Below are positions 39,182 through 48,475 of a stretch of 64,000 nt of DNA, one piece after another (position 1 is the stretch's first letter; the number at the start of each line of letters is the position of its first letter). The notes under the pieces were generated by a model. The model was not told where the DNA came from, searched no databases, and worked only from the letters and a program-made list of their open reading frames with translations. Made by a program: the position numbers and the translations under genes. The stretch is from assembly GCF_903469665.1 (NCBI RefSeq), contig NZ_CAGKLC010000007.1, forward strand, positions 1 through 64,000, read 5' to 3'. Source of the DNA: Flavobacterium sp. UGB4466. GTDB taxonomy: Bacteria > Bacteroidota > Bacteroidia > Flavobacteriales > Flavobacteriaceae.

Positions 39182-40783
39182 ATGAAAAACCAATTAGAGA
39201 TTACCGAGACGGCTATGGAGTTTTTGGCCGAAAAGAAGCTTTCTTATCCAAAGATCTGGACAGAAGAGGCAATTGTTTTTATAACCGAACTGCATCGAAA
39301 ATTCGATTCACAACGAAAATTATTGTTACTGCAACGCGAACAAAAACAAACCGCTTTTGATCAGGGCGTCATGCCGTCTTTTCCTTCCGAAACAAAAACC
39401 GTCAGAGAAAGTAATTGGGTGGCAGGAGAAACTCCAAAAGATTTACAGGATCGTAGAGTTGAGATTACGGGACCGGTTGATCGCAAAATGATTATCAATG
39501 CGTTGAATTCAGGAGCGAAAACTTTTATGGCAGATTTTGAAGACAGTACTTCTCCGACCTGGCAAAATTTAATGGACGGACAAGTGAATTTGATTGATGC
39601 GGTTAACAAGACGATTTCTTATACCGATTTGATTAAGCATAAATCGTATCACCTGAATGAAAAGATTGCGACATTAATCGTGCGTCCACGTGGATTGCAT
39701 TTACCAGAAAAACATCTTTCGATTGATGGAAATGCGGTTTCAGGTTCTTTGGTAGACTTTGGTTTGTATGTTTTTCATAATCATAAGAGACTTTTAGAAA
39801 ATAACTCAGGACCTTATTTTTATATTCCAAAATTGGAACATTATCTGGAAGCGCGCTGGTGGAATACTGTAATTGATTTTACCGAAGATTATTTGAAGTT
39901 AGAAAGAGGAACGATAAAGGTTACTGTTTTAATTGAAACTATAACAGCAAGTTTTCAGCTGGACGAAATTATTTTTGAATTGAAGGATCATATTGTTGGA
40001 TTGAACTGCGGGCGTTGGGATTATATTTTCTCTTACATTAAAAAATTCCGCAAGCATTCAAAGTTTATTGTTCCGGACCGCGATCAGGTCAATATGACTT
40101 CGCCTTTTATGAACGCTTACTCGAATCTGGTAATTCAAAGGTGTCATAAACGAGGTATTCATGCTATCGGAGGGATGGCTGCTCAAATTCCGATTAAAAA
40201 TAATGAGGAGGCAAATGCAATTGCTTTCGCAAAGGTAAAAACCGATAAAGAACGTGAAGTAAAGAATGGTCACGATGGAACGTGGGTAGCGCATCCGGAT
40301 TTGGTTGCTCTGGCTAAAAATGTTTTCGATGCCGGAATGCCAACTCCCAATCAAATTCATGTTAAAAAAGAATATCGCAAAATAACAGAAGCCGATTTGA
40401 TAGAGCCGCCAATTGGAATTATAACAGAAAATGGGGTTCGCAAAAACATTAATGTTGGGGTTTTGTATTTGGCTTCATGGCTAAACGGACAAGGTGCCGC
40501 AGCCTTGCACAATCTGATGGAGGATGCTGCTACGGCCGAGATTTCAAGATCGCAATTGTGGCAGTGGCTTCAGAATAAGGTGACTTTGGATAACGGACAA
40601 ATACTGAATCTGGCGTATTATCATGAGTTGGCTTTAGAGGAATTCAAAAAAATTAAAGACGAGCTGGGAGAGGAAAATTACGAAAACCGTCAATTCCCGT
40701 TAGCGGAGAAAGTTTTGGAAAGACTGGTTGTAAATCCCGATTTCGTTGATTTTTTAACCCTTCCATGTTACAAATATTTATAA
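39182..40783 (+). CDS. aceB: Malate synthase A
   Basis: AceB joins glyoxylate and acetyl-CoA to malate, the second glyoxylate-shunt step. The 533-residue length and the motifs MADFEDSTSPTWQNLMDGQ, TLIVRPRGLHLPEKH, GLNCGRWDYIFSYIKKF (with the family Arg) and RNVTMTSPFM-like DQVNMTSPFMNAYSNLVI fit the A-type enzyme. The ATG at 39182 is preceded by a 128-base leader from the operator. AceA follows 120 bases later and the two are probably one operon under the RamB-like regulator. Confidence 0.96.
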   Translation: MKNQLEITETAMEFLAEKKLSYPKIWTEEAIVFITELHRKFDSQRKLLLLQREQKQTAFDQGVMPSFPSETKTVRESNWVAGETPKDLQDRRVEITGPVDRKMIINALNSGAKTFMADFEDSTSPTWQNLMDGQVNLIDAVNKTISYTDLIKHKSYHLNEKIATLIVRPRGLHLPEKHLSIDGNAVSGSLVDFGLYVFHNHKRLLENNSGPYFYIPKLEHYLEARWWNTVIDFTEDYLKLERGTIKVTVLIETITASFQLDEIIFELKDHIVGLNCGRWDYIFSYIKKFRKHSKFIVPDRDQVNMTSPFMNAYSNLVIQRCHKRGIHAIGGMAAQIPIKNNEEANAIAFAKVKTDKEREVKNGHDGTWVAHPDLVALAKNVFDAGMPTPNQIHVKKEYRKITEADLIEPPIGIITENGVRKNINVGVLYLASWLNGQGAAALHNLMEDAATAEISRSQLWQWLQNKVTLDNGQILNLAYYHELALEEFKKIKDELGEENYENRQFPLAEKVLERLVVNPDFVDFLTLPCYKYL

Positions 40784-40837
40784 AAAACGTTGCGCTGATC
40801 ATTAAAAATCGGCGTGAAAAATAAACCTTTTACAAGT

Positions 40838-40870
40838 CACAGTCAGAACTGTGAACTGCGACTGCAAACT
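40838..40870 (+). repeat. ACTG-spaced repeat in aceB-aceA spacer
   Basis: CACAGTCAGAACTGTGAACTGCGACTGCAAACT contains repeated ACTG units at intervals of 7-9 bases. A similar run lies at 32605-32636 between fabD and the module. Confidence 0.4.
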
Positions 40871-40903
40871 ATTTACTTACTAACCAACTTAACTTATATT
40901 TTT

Positions 40904-42184
40904 ATGAAAACAACAGAAGACAGAATTCAGGAATTGATTAACGATTGGATCACAAACCCAAGATGGAAAGGTGTTGAACGTCCGTATACTGCTACTGAGG
41001 TGGTGACGCTTCAGGGCTCTTATCATATTGAGCATTCTATTGCTAAAATGGGGGCGGAGAAATTATGGAGAAAGTTAAAAAGTCAGGATTATGTTGCTGG
41101 TTTAGGTGCTTTAACAGGAAATCAGGCGATTCAGGAAGTCGATGCTGGTTTAGAAGCGATTTATTTGAGTGGCTGGCAAGTGGCTGCCGATGCAAATCTG
41201 GCAGGAGAAATGTATCCTGACCAATCGCTTTATCCGGTGAATAGCGTGCCGATGGTGGTAAAAAAAATTAATAGTGCCTTGTTGAGAGCTGATCAGATTC
41301 AGGTGGTAAACCAGGTTGAAGATAAAAAAGATTATTTGGTTCCGATTGTAGCCGATGCAGAAGCCGGTTTTGGCGGAAATTTAAACGCTTTCGAATTGAT
41401 GAAATCGATGATTGAAGCGGGTGCTTCTGGTGTTCATTTTGAAGATCAGTTGAGTTCTGCTAAAAAATGCGGACATTTAGGCGGAAAAGTTTTGGTGCCT
41501 ACTCAGGAAGCGATTAACAAATTGATCGCAGCTCGTTTGGCTGCTGATGTTATGGGCGTTTCGACATTAATTGTAGCCAGAACAGATGCGGATGCAGCTA
41601 ATTTGCTAACCAGTGATGCTGATCCGAGAGATGCAAAATTTATTACCGGAGAAAAGACCAATGAGGGTTTTTTCTATGTAAACAGCGGAATCGATCAGGG
41701 AATTGCAAGAGGATTAAGTTATGCGCCTTATGCTGATTTGATTTGGATGGAAACCAGTAATCCTGATTTGGTTTATGCGAAGAAGTTTGCGGATGCAATG
41801 AAAAAAGAGTTTCCGGGTAAAATGCTGGCATATAATTGTTCTCCGTCTTTCAACTGGGCTGCTAAATTATCAGTAGCAGAAATGGAAACTTTCAGAGAAG
41901 ATCTGGCGGCTATGGGGTATAAATTTCAGTTCATTACCTTGGCAGGATTCCATGCTTTAAATACCAGTATGTTCGAATTGTCTAAAGCCTATAAAGAACG
42001 TGGTATGGCAGGATATTCTGAATTGCAGGAAAGAGAATTTGCTTTGCAACAAAACGGATTCAGAGCAGTAAAACATCAGGCTTTTGTTGGGACTTCTTAT
42101 TTTGATGCGGTTCAAAATACGGTAACGATAGGAAGGTCTTCCACTACAGCAATGAAACATTCAACAGAGGTTGAGCAGTTTTAA
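40904..42184 (+). CDS. aceA: Isocitrate lyase
   Basis: AceA splits isocitrate into glyoxylate and succinate, opening the glyoxylate shunt. The 426-residue protein shows [22 protein letters not shown] at the start and the catalytic KKCGH motif (Cys189) in [14 protein letters not shown], then [14 protein letters not shown]. Length fits ICL. I used the ATG at 40904, where the family begins, over an upstream frame of 30 unrelated residues. It follows aceB and is regulated presumably by the RamB-like protein. A long inverted repeat follows at 42197. Confidence 0.96.
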   Translation: MKTTEDRIQELINDWITNPRWKGVERPYTATEVVTLQGSYHIEHSIAKMGAEKLWRKLKSQDYVAGLGALTGNQAIQEVDAGLEAIYLSGWQVAADANLAGEMYPDQSLYPVNSVPMVVKKINSALLRADQIQVVNQVEDKKDYLVPIVADAEAGFGGNLNAFELMKSMIEAGASGVHFEDQLSSAKKCGHLGGKVLVPTQEAINKLIAARLAADVMGVSTLIVARTDADAANLLTSDADPRDAKFITGEKTNEGFFYVNSGIDQGIARGLSYAPYADLIWMETSNPDLVYAKKFADAMKKEFPGKMLAYNCSPSFNWAAKLSVAEMETFREDLAAMGYKFQFITLAGFHALNTSMFELSKAYKERGMAGYSELQEREFALQQNGFRAVKHQAFVGTSYFDAVQNTVTIGRSSTTAMKHSTEVEQF

Positions 42185-42196
42185 TTCTTTGTTTTT

Positions 42197-42287
42197 ACCA
42201 TTAAGATATTAAGAAAGTTAAGCTTTATGTTCTTAAAAAAATAAGAAAGATTAAGTCTAGCTTAATGTATCTTAATATCTTAATGGT
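42197..42287. terminator. Long inverted repeat between aceA and Crp gene
   Basis: ACCATTAAGATATTAAGA (42197-42214) is matched exactly by TCTTAATATCTTAATGGT (42270-42287), with TTAAGCT/AGCTTAA inside. It lies between convergent genes, so it is probably a bidirectional terminator and also a dispersed-repeat unit. Confidence 0.6.
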
Positions 42288-42293
42288 TTAATT

Positions 42294-42869
42294 TTACTTT
42301 TTTAAAAGCCTGGCTTTCATTTTGCTGAAAAATTCAGGTGTTACACCAATAAAAGAAGCAATTTGCTTTTGAGGGACTTTATGAACCAATGTGCCGTATT
42401 TAGCACAAAATTTTTCAAAGCGTTCTTCTGCCGTCAGACTTAAATTATCCATTAAGCGTTGTTGGTTGGCAACCAGAGAATTTTCAATTAAAATTCTGAA
42501 AAAACGTTCTAATTTAGGAATGTCGAGATACAATTGCTCCTGATTTTCTTTGGATAAAGAAACGACTTCTGCCTCTTCTAAAACTTCTATAAAAAGTTCT
42601 CCCGGTTTCTGTGAAAAATAGCTGTACATGTCACTCATCCACCAGCCCTGACAAGCAAATGCCAGAACATGCTCGACAATATTATCATTGATGTTGAAGC
42701 TTCTTAGAATTCCCGAATTTACAAAATACGAATGGGTGCAAACTTCGCCGGCATTCAGTAAAATGGTTTTTGTCTTGTAAAAATGGGTTTCCGTTTTGGA
42801 TAAAAAATGAGCCTGCTCTTCAGGAGTCAATGAAATGTGTTTGGCTATATTTTCAAGAATTAATGCCAT
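42294..42869 (-). CDS. Crp/Fnr-family transcriptional regulator
   Basis: The 191-residue protein has a cyclic-nucleotide-binding-like domain (about 10-120), shown by EVCTHSYFVNSGILRSF, and a C-terminal winged-helix region with KQIASFIGVTPEFFSKMKARLLKK. It is short and lacks a clear cyclic-nucleotide Arg-Glu pair and Fnr cysteines, so its ligand is unknown. The start overlaps the stop of the DUF6370 gene by one base. It is the last gene of the purT operon. Confidence 0.85.
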   Translation of the reverse strand: MALILENIAKHISLTPEEQAHFLSKTETHFYKTKTILLNAGEVCTHSYFVNSGILRSFNINDNIVEHVLAFACQGWWMSDMYSYFSQKPGELFIEVLEEAEVVSLSKENQEQLYLDIPKLERFFRILIENSLVANQQRLMDNLSLTAEERFEKFCAKYGTLVHKVPQKQIASFIGVTPEFFSKMKARLLKK

Positions 42870-43186
42870 TATTTTTCTTTTATCAGCTTGAAAGAGTTTG
42901 CTTTAAAGCGATCATTCTCTATTTTTCCGACAACTGAAGCTTTGCGAACAGCATTACAGAAACCATCTTCGGCATGTGCATCACCATGTTCGTCAATTGT
43001 TGTTCCGTCTACAAAATAAGTCTTGCCGTCAATGCGAACGGCTAAATCACAGCTTTTGCCTTTCATTCCAAATTGACATTCGCCACAAGCGGTTTCTACG
43101 ATTACAGGTTTTTCATTTGTTTTCTTATCCTGAGCCTGAGTTGAAATTCCGGCAAGCAGGAACAGTGCAAATAATGCGTTTTTCAT
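42869..43186 (-). CDS. DUF6370 exported protein
   Basis: This 105-residue protein has a signal peptide (about 1-19, ending STQAQ). The mature part holds Cys33, Cys36 and Cys46 in VETACGECQFGMKGKSCDLAV and Cys77 in GFCNAVRKA, with KTYFVDGTTIDEHGDAHAEDG between. This matches, from memory, DUF6370 proteins of flavobacteria. Four cysteines and several histidines suggest metal binding or disulfides. It starts three bases after purT and overlaps the Crp gene. Confidence 0.8.
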   Translation of the reverse strand: MKNALFALFLLAGISTQAQDKKTNEKPVIVETACGECQFGMKGKSCDLAVRIDGKTYFVDGTTIDEHGDAHAEDGFCNAVRKASVVGKIENDRFKANSFKLIKEK

Positions 43187-43189
43187 TTT

Positions 43190-44350
43190 TTAAGAGTTTA
43201 CGGTTATTAGTTTTGAAGTTGTTTTGGCACGTTCTGTGATTTCGTCGATTGGCGTTGTGAGAGAGTCATGACTTAAAACAACTCCCATTCGGCGGTAAGG
43301 TCTTGAAGTTGGCTTTCCGAAAATTCTGAAATCAGTTTTAGGTAAAGCGGCTACTTTTTCAATTCCGGTAAAAGTTGGATTTGTCGAGTCTTGTGAGGCC
43401 AGAATCACGGCACTTGCACCGGCTTTTTCAAGAGTAATTTCGAAGATTGGCAAGCTTAAAATAGCTCGTAAATGCAATTCGAATTCATTAAAATTTTGTG
43501 TTCCGGCAAGAGTTACCATTCCGGTATCGTGTGGGCGTGGGGAGAGTTCTGAGAAATAAACACCCTCGTTGGTTAAGAAAAATTCAACACCAAAAAGGCC
43601 TGCTCCTCCCAGGGCTTCGGTAATTTTTTCGGCCATGTCCTGCGCTTCGTATAGATCGGCATCAGAAATTTTTGCAGGCTGCCAGCTCTCCTGGTAATCA
43701 CCGCGTTCCTGGCGGTGTCCGATTGGAGCGCAAAAAAGTGTTGGATTGTTATTTTGAGTAATGGTTAAAAGTGTAATCTCAGAATTGAAATCTACAAAAG
43801 CTTCCACGATAACTTCGATGACATCACCACGTGAGCCTGCAACGGCATATTGCCAGGCTTTTTCAATATCGCCTTCCGTTTTGATTGTAGATTGTCCTTT
43901 TCCGGAAGAAGACATTAAAGGTTTTACTACGCAGGGAATTCCAACTTCCTGAACGGCTTTTTGAAGTTCTTCTGCCGAAGTTGCATATTGGTATTTTGCG
44001 GTTTTTAATCCCAGTTCTTTTGATGCCAGGTCCCGAATCGCTTTTCGATTCATGGTAAAGTTGGCTGCTTTCGCAGATGGAACAACGGTAATGCCTTGTT
44101 TTTCGTAATCGTAAAAACGTTCTGTTCGGATAGCTTCTATTTCAGGAACGATAAAGTCGGGCTGGTGTTTGGCTACGATTCGGTCCAGTGCTTCGCCGTC
44201 GAGCATGTTGATGACTTCAAAGCTGTGTGCTACCTGCATAGCAGGAGCATTTTCGTAATTATCGACAGCAATTACAGTTTGTCCGATTCGTTGAGCGGCA
44301 ATGACAAATTCTTTGCCCAGTTCACCCGAACCAAGGAGTAGTATTTTCAT
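43190..44350 (-). CDS. purT: Formate-dependent GAR transformylase
   Basis: PurT formylates glycinamide ribonucleotide from formate and ATP in purine synthesis. The 386-residue ATP-grasp enzyme shows [27 protein letters not shown] at the start, [17 protein letters not shown] in the ATP-binding part and [43 protein letters not shown] near the end. These are the family signatures. It begins an operon with an exported DUF6370 protein and a Crp-type regulator. Confidence 0.96.
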   Translation of the reverse strand: MKILLLGSGELGKEFVIAAQRIGQTVIAVDNYENAPAMQVAHSFEVINMLDGEALDRIVAKHQPDFIVPEIEAIRTERFYDYEKQGITVVPSAKAANFTMNRKAIRDLASKELGLKTAKYQYATSAEELQKAVQEVGIPCVVKPLMSSSGKGQSTIKTEGDIEKAWQYAVAGSRGDVIEVIVEAFVDFNSEITLLTITQNNNPTLFCAPIGHRQERGDYQESWQPAKISDADLYEAQDMAEKITEALGGAGLFGVEFFLTNEGVYFSELSPRPHDTGMVTLAGTQNFNEFELHLRAILSLPIFEITLEKAGASAVILASQDSTNPTFTGIEKVAALPKTDFRIFGKPTSRPYRRMGVVLSHDSLTTPIDEITERAKTTSKLITVNS

Positions 44351-44397
44351 TTTGGATTAATTGTGTTGTTGGAGAAGTAAAAGTAGCGAAAAAAGAG

Positions 44398-44732
44398 TTT
44401 AACCGCAAAGTTCGCAAAGAATTACGCAAAGAGCGCTAAGTTTTTGTCTTTTAGATAAAGCAACCGTGTAGTTTGTCATTTCGATCCAAGGGAAAAATCA
44501 CACTCGTAATTTGATAAAGATTGACGACAATTGGGTTTGAGTTTCTTGTGTGATTTCTCCTTATGTCTAAATGATAAAACGGAGAAATAACGGGGTGAAT
44601 TTAACCATAAAATCCGCAGGGAATTACGCTAAGAACGCAAAGCTTTTGATATTCAGTAAAAAGAAAAGGTTCGCAAAGATTAATGAATCTTTGCGAACCT
44701 TAGTGTATATCTTTGCGTTCTTTGCGGTTAAA
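44398..44732. repeat. CGCAAAG repeat island, three copies
   Basis: Copy A (44398-44440) reads TTTAACCGCAAAGTTCGCA..., copy B (44600-44643) TTTAACCATAAAATCCGCAG.... Copy C (44699-44732) is the reverse complement (CTTTGCGTTCTTTGCGGTTA). A perfect 16-bp hairpin lies at 44666-44701. The remaining bases between A and B hold no gene. Confidence 0.75.
44666..44701. terminator. Perfect 16-bp hairpin
   Basis: AAGGTTCGCAAAGATT (44666-44681) is matched by AATCTTTGCGAACCTT (44686-44701) with loop AATG. It lies downstream of the U32 gene on the minus strand. No T run follows, so it may be the repeat's own structure rather than a terminator. Confidence 0.5.
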
Positions 44733-44735
44733 ATT

Positions 44736-46610
44736 CTAATGAAAATGATCTTCTTCTATTTCGAATTCTGCATCTTTTTCCCAGATTTCCATTTCACAAG
44801 GTTTGCAGTTGAATTTCAGTTTGTATTCTAATTCGCCTTGTTTTAAAACCAGGGGTTCTTTTACCTTAACACCTGCGATATCTTTTTGGTGTATCGGACA
44901 TTTTTTCAATTCGTATTTGATGCAATATTTAGTGGTCATCACACGTGATTTTCCCGGATCCCATTGTAGTTCGAATGCTTTTTCAATTTCGGTAACACCA
45001 TGGCGCTCGTAGAATTTACGGGCCGTTTTGTTGGAAACATTATACATGAAATCCAATTTAGTTTCCGGATACGGATGAGATGTTTTAACGAGTTGGTGTT
45101 CTTCACGTTTGTAATTGGCCAGACGAATTTCAGTCAACTGATCGTAAACAGTTCTTCTCATTTCATTGATTTTTGAAATAGGAAGGAACCAGTTTTGAGA
45201 AAACATAATATTGATTTCATCGGCGGTGTAAGGCGTAAAACCTGTTTTAGCCAATTGAGTTTTAATGTTTTCTTCGATAGATTCACCCGTTTTAGTTTGC
45301 TCTTTCGCATGTTCCAAGCTAACAGTGCTTACATTACCGTCTTCATCAGTAGCGATTAATTCGAAACCTGTTGCGGTTTCTGTAAGTAATAAAGTAGTGC
45401 TCAATTTACGAACAGCACTATCCTCTCTCTCAACAATTTTGATGAAAGCGGCATCGTTGTTACGGTAAATAAAAGTTCCGTCTTTTACTTCTTTTAAAAC
45501 GTTTGGATAAATTTTCCCGTTTTCGGCTTTGTTTACATAGATTCCGTCAGCTTCATTGTTTTCGTTGATGAAACAAAGTCCGTCACCGTTGTTTAGTAAT
45601 TCGCCGTTTTCGATTTCGTAAGCGTTTCCAACTGTTCGGATTAATTTACCGATATATTGGCCTTTTGATTTTGGGCTTTCCCAGGAACCAATGGAACTGT
45701 GTCTTTCGTTTACGAAATAATCCGTATAACCACGGTTGAAAGTTCTGCTTAAAGAAGAATCAAAAGTATAGGTACATGTTCCTGAAGAGGCTTTCATGTA
45801 CTTATCACTTCCTACGCCTTCTAAATAGCTGTCTAGTTTTTGACGTAAATAAGAAACGTTGTTTTTAACGTAAACCACATCTTTTAAACGGCCTTCGATT
45901 TTGAAAGAAACGATTCCGGCTTCAATTAGATTCGGAATCTGATCTGAAATGTCTAAATCTTTGATCGAAAGCAAGTGACTGTTTCTGATTAGGGTTTCTC
46001 CGTTTCCGTCAATTAAGTTGTAGGGTAAACGGCAGTTTTGTGCGCAGGAACCGCGATTGGCACTGCGTTCTCCGTTGGCTACACTCATGTAACAGTTTCC
46101 GCTAAAGGATACACATAATGCACCGGTTACGAAAAATTCTAATTCAACATCAGCTTCGTCGTATATCGTTTTAATTTGATGTAAGTTCAATTCGCGGGCT
46201 AAAACCACACGTTTGATTCCAGCATCTTTAAGGAATTTAATTTTATCGGCATCACGATTATTGGCTTGTGTACTGGCATGAAGTACGATAGGAGGTAAGT
46301 CCATTTCCATGATCGCCATGTCCTGAATAATCAGGGCATCAACACCAATGTCGTACAATTCCCAAATCATTTTGCGACAGGTTTCGAGTTCGTTATCGTA
46401 CAAAATGGTATTCATAACTACAAAAACCTGTGCATTAAAAAGGTGTGCATATTGTACCAATGCTGCTACATCTTCGATAGAATTGTTGGCATTTGAGCGT
46501 GCTCCAAATTGCGGTGCACCAATATAAACAGCATCGGCACCACTGTTTATGGCGGCCATTCCTCCAATTAAATCCCTGGCAGGAGCTAATATTTCAATCT
46601 TCTTCTTCAT
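44736..46610 (-). CDS. U32-family peptidase (RlhA/TrhP-like)
   Basis: The 624-residue protein belongs to peptidase family U32. Its members in E. coli (RlhA, TrhP) hydroxylate RNA using prephenate and an iron-sulfur cluster rather than cleaving peptides. Visible motifs are ILAPARDLIGGMAAINSGADAVYIGAPQFGAR at the start and EFFVTGALCVSFSGNCYMS...GERSANRGSCAQNCRLPY with the cysteine group of the family (about 155-200). The C-terminal part has KCPIHQKDIAGVKVKEPL and a Cys pair (CKPCE). Length suggests the RlhA group. It is monocistronic. Confidence 0.9.
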   Translation of the reverse strand: MKKKIEILAPARDLIGGMAAINSGADAVYIGAPQFGARSNANNSIEDVAALVQYAHLFNAQVFVVMNTILYDNELETCRKMIWELYDIGVDALIIQDMAIMEMDLPPIVLHASTQANNRDADKIKFLKDAGIKRVVLARELNLHQIKTIYDEADVELEFFVTGALCVSFSGNCYMSVANGERSANRGSCAQNCRLPYNLIDGNGETLIRNSHLLSIKDLDISDQIPNLIEAGIVSFKIEGRLKDVVYVKNNVSYLRQKLDSYLEGVGSDKYMKASSGTCTYTFDSSLSRTFNRGYTDYFVNERHSSIGSWESPKSKGQYIGKLIRTVGNAYEIENGELLNNGDGLCFINENNEADGIYVNKAENGKIYPNVLKEVKDGTFIYRNNDAAFIKIVEREDSAVRKLSTTLLLTETATGFELIATDEDGNVSTVSLEHAKEQTKTGESIEENIKTQLAKTGFTPYTADEINIMFSQNWFLPISKINEMRRTVYDQLTEIRLANYKREEHQLVKTSHPYPETKLDFMYNVSNKTARKFYERHGVTEIEKAFELQWDPGKSRVMTTKYCIKYELKKCPIHQKDIAGVKVKEPLVLKQGELEYKLKFNCKPCEMEIWEKDAEFEIEEDHFH

Positions 46611-46860
46611 TTTAAGTACTTTAGGCTTTTGTGGTATTCACGCAAAAAAGTTTGCAAAGTTCTTATAAATATTTCGAGTTTGCTAATGCTGAGGTGTTTT
46701 TTTTGGAATTGTTAACTTATATGGAATGATGATGATTAAGGTTGTTGTTTTTATTTGTTTTCAGATGATTTTAATCTGTTCATTACTTGTTTGGAACTAA
46801 AAAAAATCACCGGATGGTTTTTAATAAGTAACCTTTTGAACTAAGATACTTTTTGATTTA

Positions 46861-47454
46861 TTAATCTAAAGGGAAAGTATATCCTAAGCCTAATATCGCA
46901 GACGATTGCTTAGCTGCTGGGTGAAAGTATCCCGAAATTGCAATTTCAAAATTATTTTTTCGGCCAATGGCTAATCCAAGACTAAAGGGAATGTGTAATA
47001 ACATGTCGCTTTTGTTGAAATTAACCCCTGGTGTAAAGGTTTCAAATTTACCTATCGAAGTACCAATTCCCCCTTCAATAAAAGGGGCTACCCAAGGAAT
47101 TGGTGCACACAGACGTACTTTTGTTCCGACTAAAAAAGCATTGGTTGTTACTTTGTATTGCGGTTGATTTTGTAAATTCTGATTTTTATCAACTGATGTA
47201 AATATAGCTCCTGCATATGGACGTATACTAAACCATGATTTTACTCCAATGATATATTCTCCCTGTAAATAAAAACCTCCTCCCATAACATCGACTTCCT
47301 CTTGATTACCATAGTTTTCAATATAATAAGAGCTGCTTGAGGCAAAGCCTATAGAACCTTTAATGGCATTACCTGTTGCTTGGGATTTTGCCTCATTGTT
47401 AAAAAATAAACTAAGGATTGTAATTAAGAAAGAATTGCGTAATGTTAGATTCAT
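46861..47454 (-). CDS. Outer-membrane beta-barrel protein
   Basis: The 197-residue protein has a signal peptide (about 1-24) and a beta-barrel pattern: alternating strands through the length, aromatic girdle residues (YYIENYG, FSIRPYAGAIF) and a C-terminal strand ending YTFPLD, typical of small OmpW/opacity-like porins. The function is unknown. It stands alone. The 240 bases before it (46620-46860) contain only AT-rich DNA. Confidence 0.75.
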   Translation of the reverse strand: MNLTLRNSFLITILSLFFNNEAKSQATGNAIKGSIGFASSSSYYIENYGNQEEVDVMGGGFYLQGEYIIGVKSWFSIRPYAGAIFTSVDKNQNLQNQPQYKVTTNAFLVGTKVRLCAPIPWVAPFIEGGIGTSIGKFETFTPGVNFNKSDMLLHIPFSLGLAIGRKNNFEIAISGYFHPAAKQSSAILGLGYTFPLD

Positions 47455-47652
47455 AAAATATTTTTTGGTTGGCGCGAAAATAATAAAATATTTTTAAATT
47501 CTGATAAACCAAGAACTACTTGGTTTACTGACTAAGTGGTTTTCTTTCTCGAAAGGGAAGTTTCAAATATTAAGATAATTTTTTTGCTTTAATTGTAGTC
47601 AAAGTACTTTTGCTAGTAGTTAGTTATAAGTACTTAATTAGTTTTATCTTTT

Positions 47653-48153
47653 TTAATGCCCATAGCTAATGACTCGGGTAATTTTCCAGCCTATAGGGGT
47701 GTTTTTCCAGATATGAGTAAATTTATAGGTACCACAGTTGATGAGCTCTCCCTTTTCAAGTCGGCAGAATTTATGCAATCCGGTTTGTATGGCTCCATAA
47801 TCTTTAATGGGGTAAACTTCAATGCTTCCTTCTACCAGAACTCTTCTTGTGTATCCGTAATTGGTGAAAATTCGTCGGAAGTTTTCCATTGTTTTTGTAT
47901 AGTCGTCTAGTCCTCCCGTATCATGAAAGAATTCAAGGTCTTCTGCGAATAAAGTTTTTAATTTTTCTAAATCACCTTTGTTAGCAGCTTCAAAAACAAC
48001 TCCGTCCATTTTTACAATGGTATCAAATAGTTCTTTAGATATCGGTGTATAGGGTTTTGATTCGGTTATGGTTATTTTTTTGGTTACAGTACAGGATGTT
48101 ATGAACATTCCTATTGTGAGCAATAATACGATTGTAGCAATTATATTTTTCAT
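47653..48153 (-). CDS. DUF4440/SnoaL-like lipoprotein
   Basis: The 166-residue protein has a lipoprotein signal ending MFITSC (lipid cysteine about 21). The soluble part (about 40-165) is an NTF2-like fold, visible as FEAANKGDLEKLKTLFAEDLEFFHDTGGLDDYTKTMENFRRIF with KFTHIWKNTPIGWKITRVISYGH at the end, the DUF4440 layout. Such proteins bind small molecules or act as isomerases. I used the ATG at 48153, because the 14 residues upstream do not look like part of the lipoprotein signal. Confidence 0.82.
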   Translation of the reverse strand: MKNIIATIVLLLTIGMFITSCTVTKKITITESKPYTPISKELFDTIVKMDGVVFEAANKGDLEKLKTLFAEDLEFFHDTGGLDDYTKTMENFRRIFTNYGYTRRVLVEGSIEVYPIKDYGAIQTGLHKFCRLEKGELINCGTYKFTHIWKNTPIGWKITRVISYGH

Positions 48154-48300
48154 GTTTATTGTTTTTAAGGAGAACCTTGTAAAAAACAGATTCAATAATT
48201 TTTTTATTGATTTGTTAAAAATACTAATAAAATGATTTAAAAATATGGGGTTGTTAGGGGAGTGCTAAAATGTAATTTGTTCTGCTGCAGCTTATTTTTT

Positions 48301-48389
48301 GGGTTAGGGATAGGAGCGATATCCTTTTGCTTTTTTCTTTAAAAAGCAAAAGATACAGCGAATAGCCCGGTTCGCCGCGGCGAAATCCC
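48301..48389 (+). repeat. Structured GGGATAG/ATAGCCCG element, copy 2
   Basis: Here GGGTTAGGGATAGGAGCGAT leads into ATCCTTTTGC, a hairpin (CTTTTGCTTTTT 48324-48335 with AAAAAGCAAAAG 48341-48352), then AGATACAGCGAATAGCCCGG. Framework bases match copy 1 at 7764-7862. The stem sequence differs but stays fully paired. Confidence 0.65.
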
Positions 48390-48475
48390 CCGTAAATTCT
48401 AAAAATATACTTTCTGTAACCTTTAGCAGATAGAAGTCGTCAAAGCTTTTATCAATCAGACTAAATAATCACAAA

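Noticed and set aside
39145-39360. Plus-strand short frame overlapping the aceB start
   Set aside because: It is in a different frame from the clear aceB gene. It could at most be a leader peptide and has no evidence of its own.
44398-44732. Insertion sequence
   Set aside because: No transposase or recognisable target duplication was seen; only repeat copies are present.
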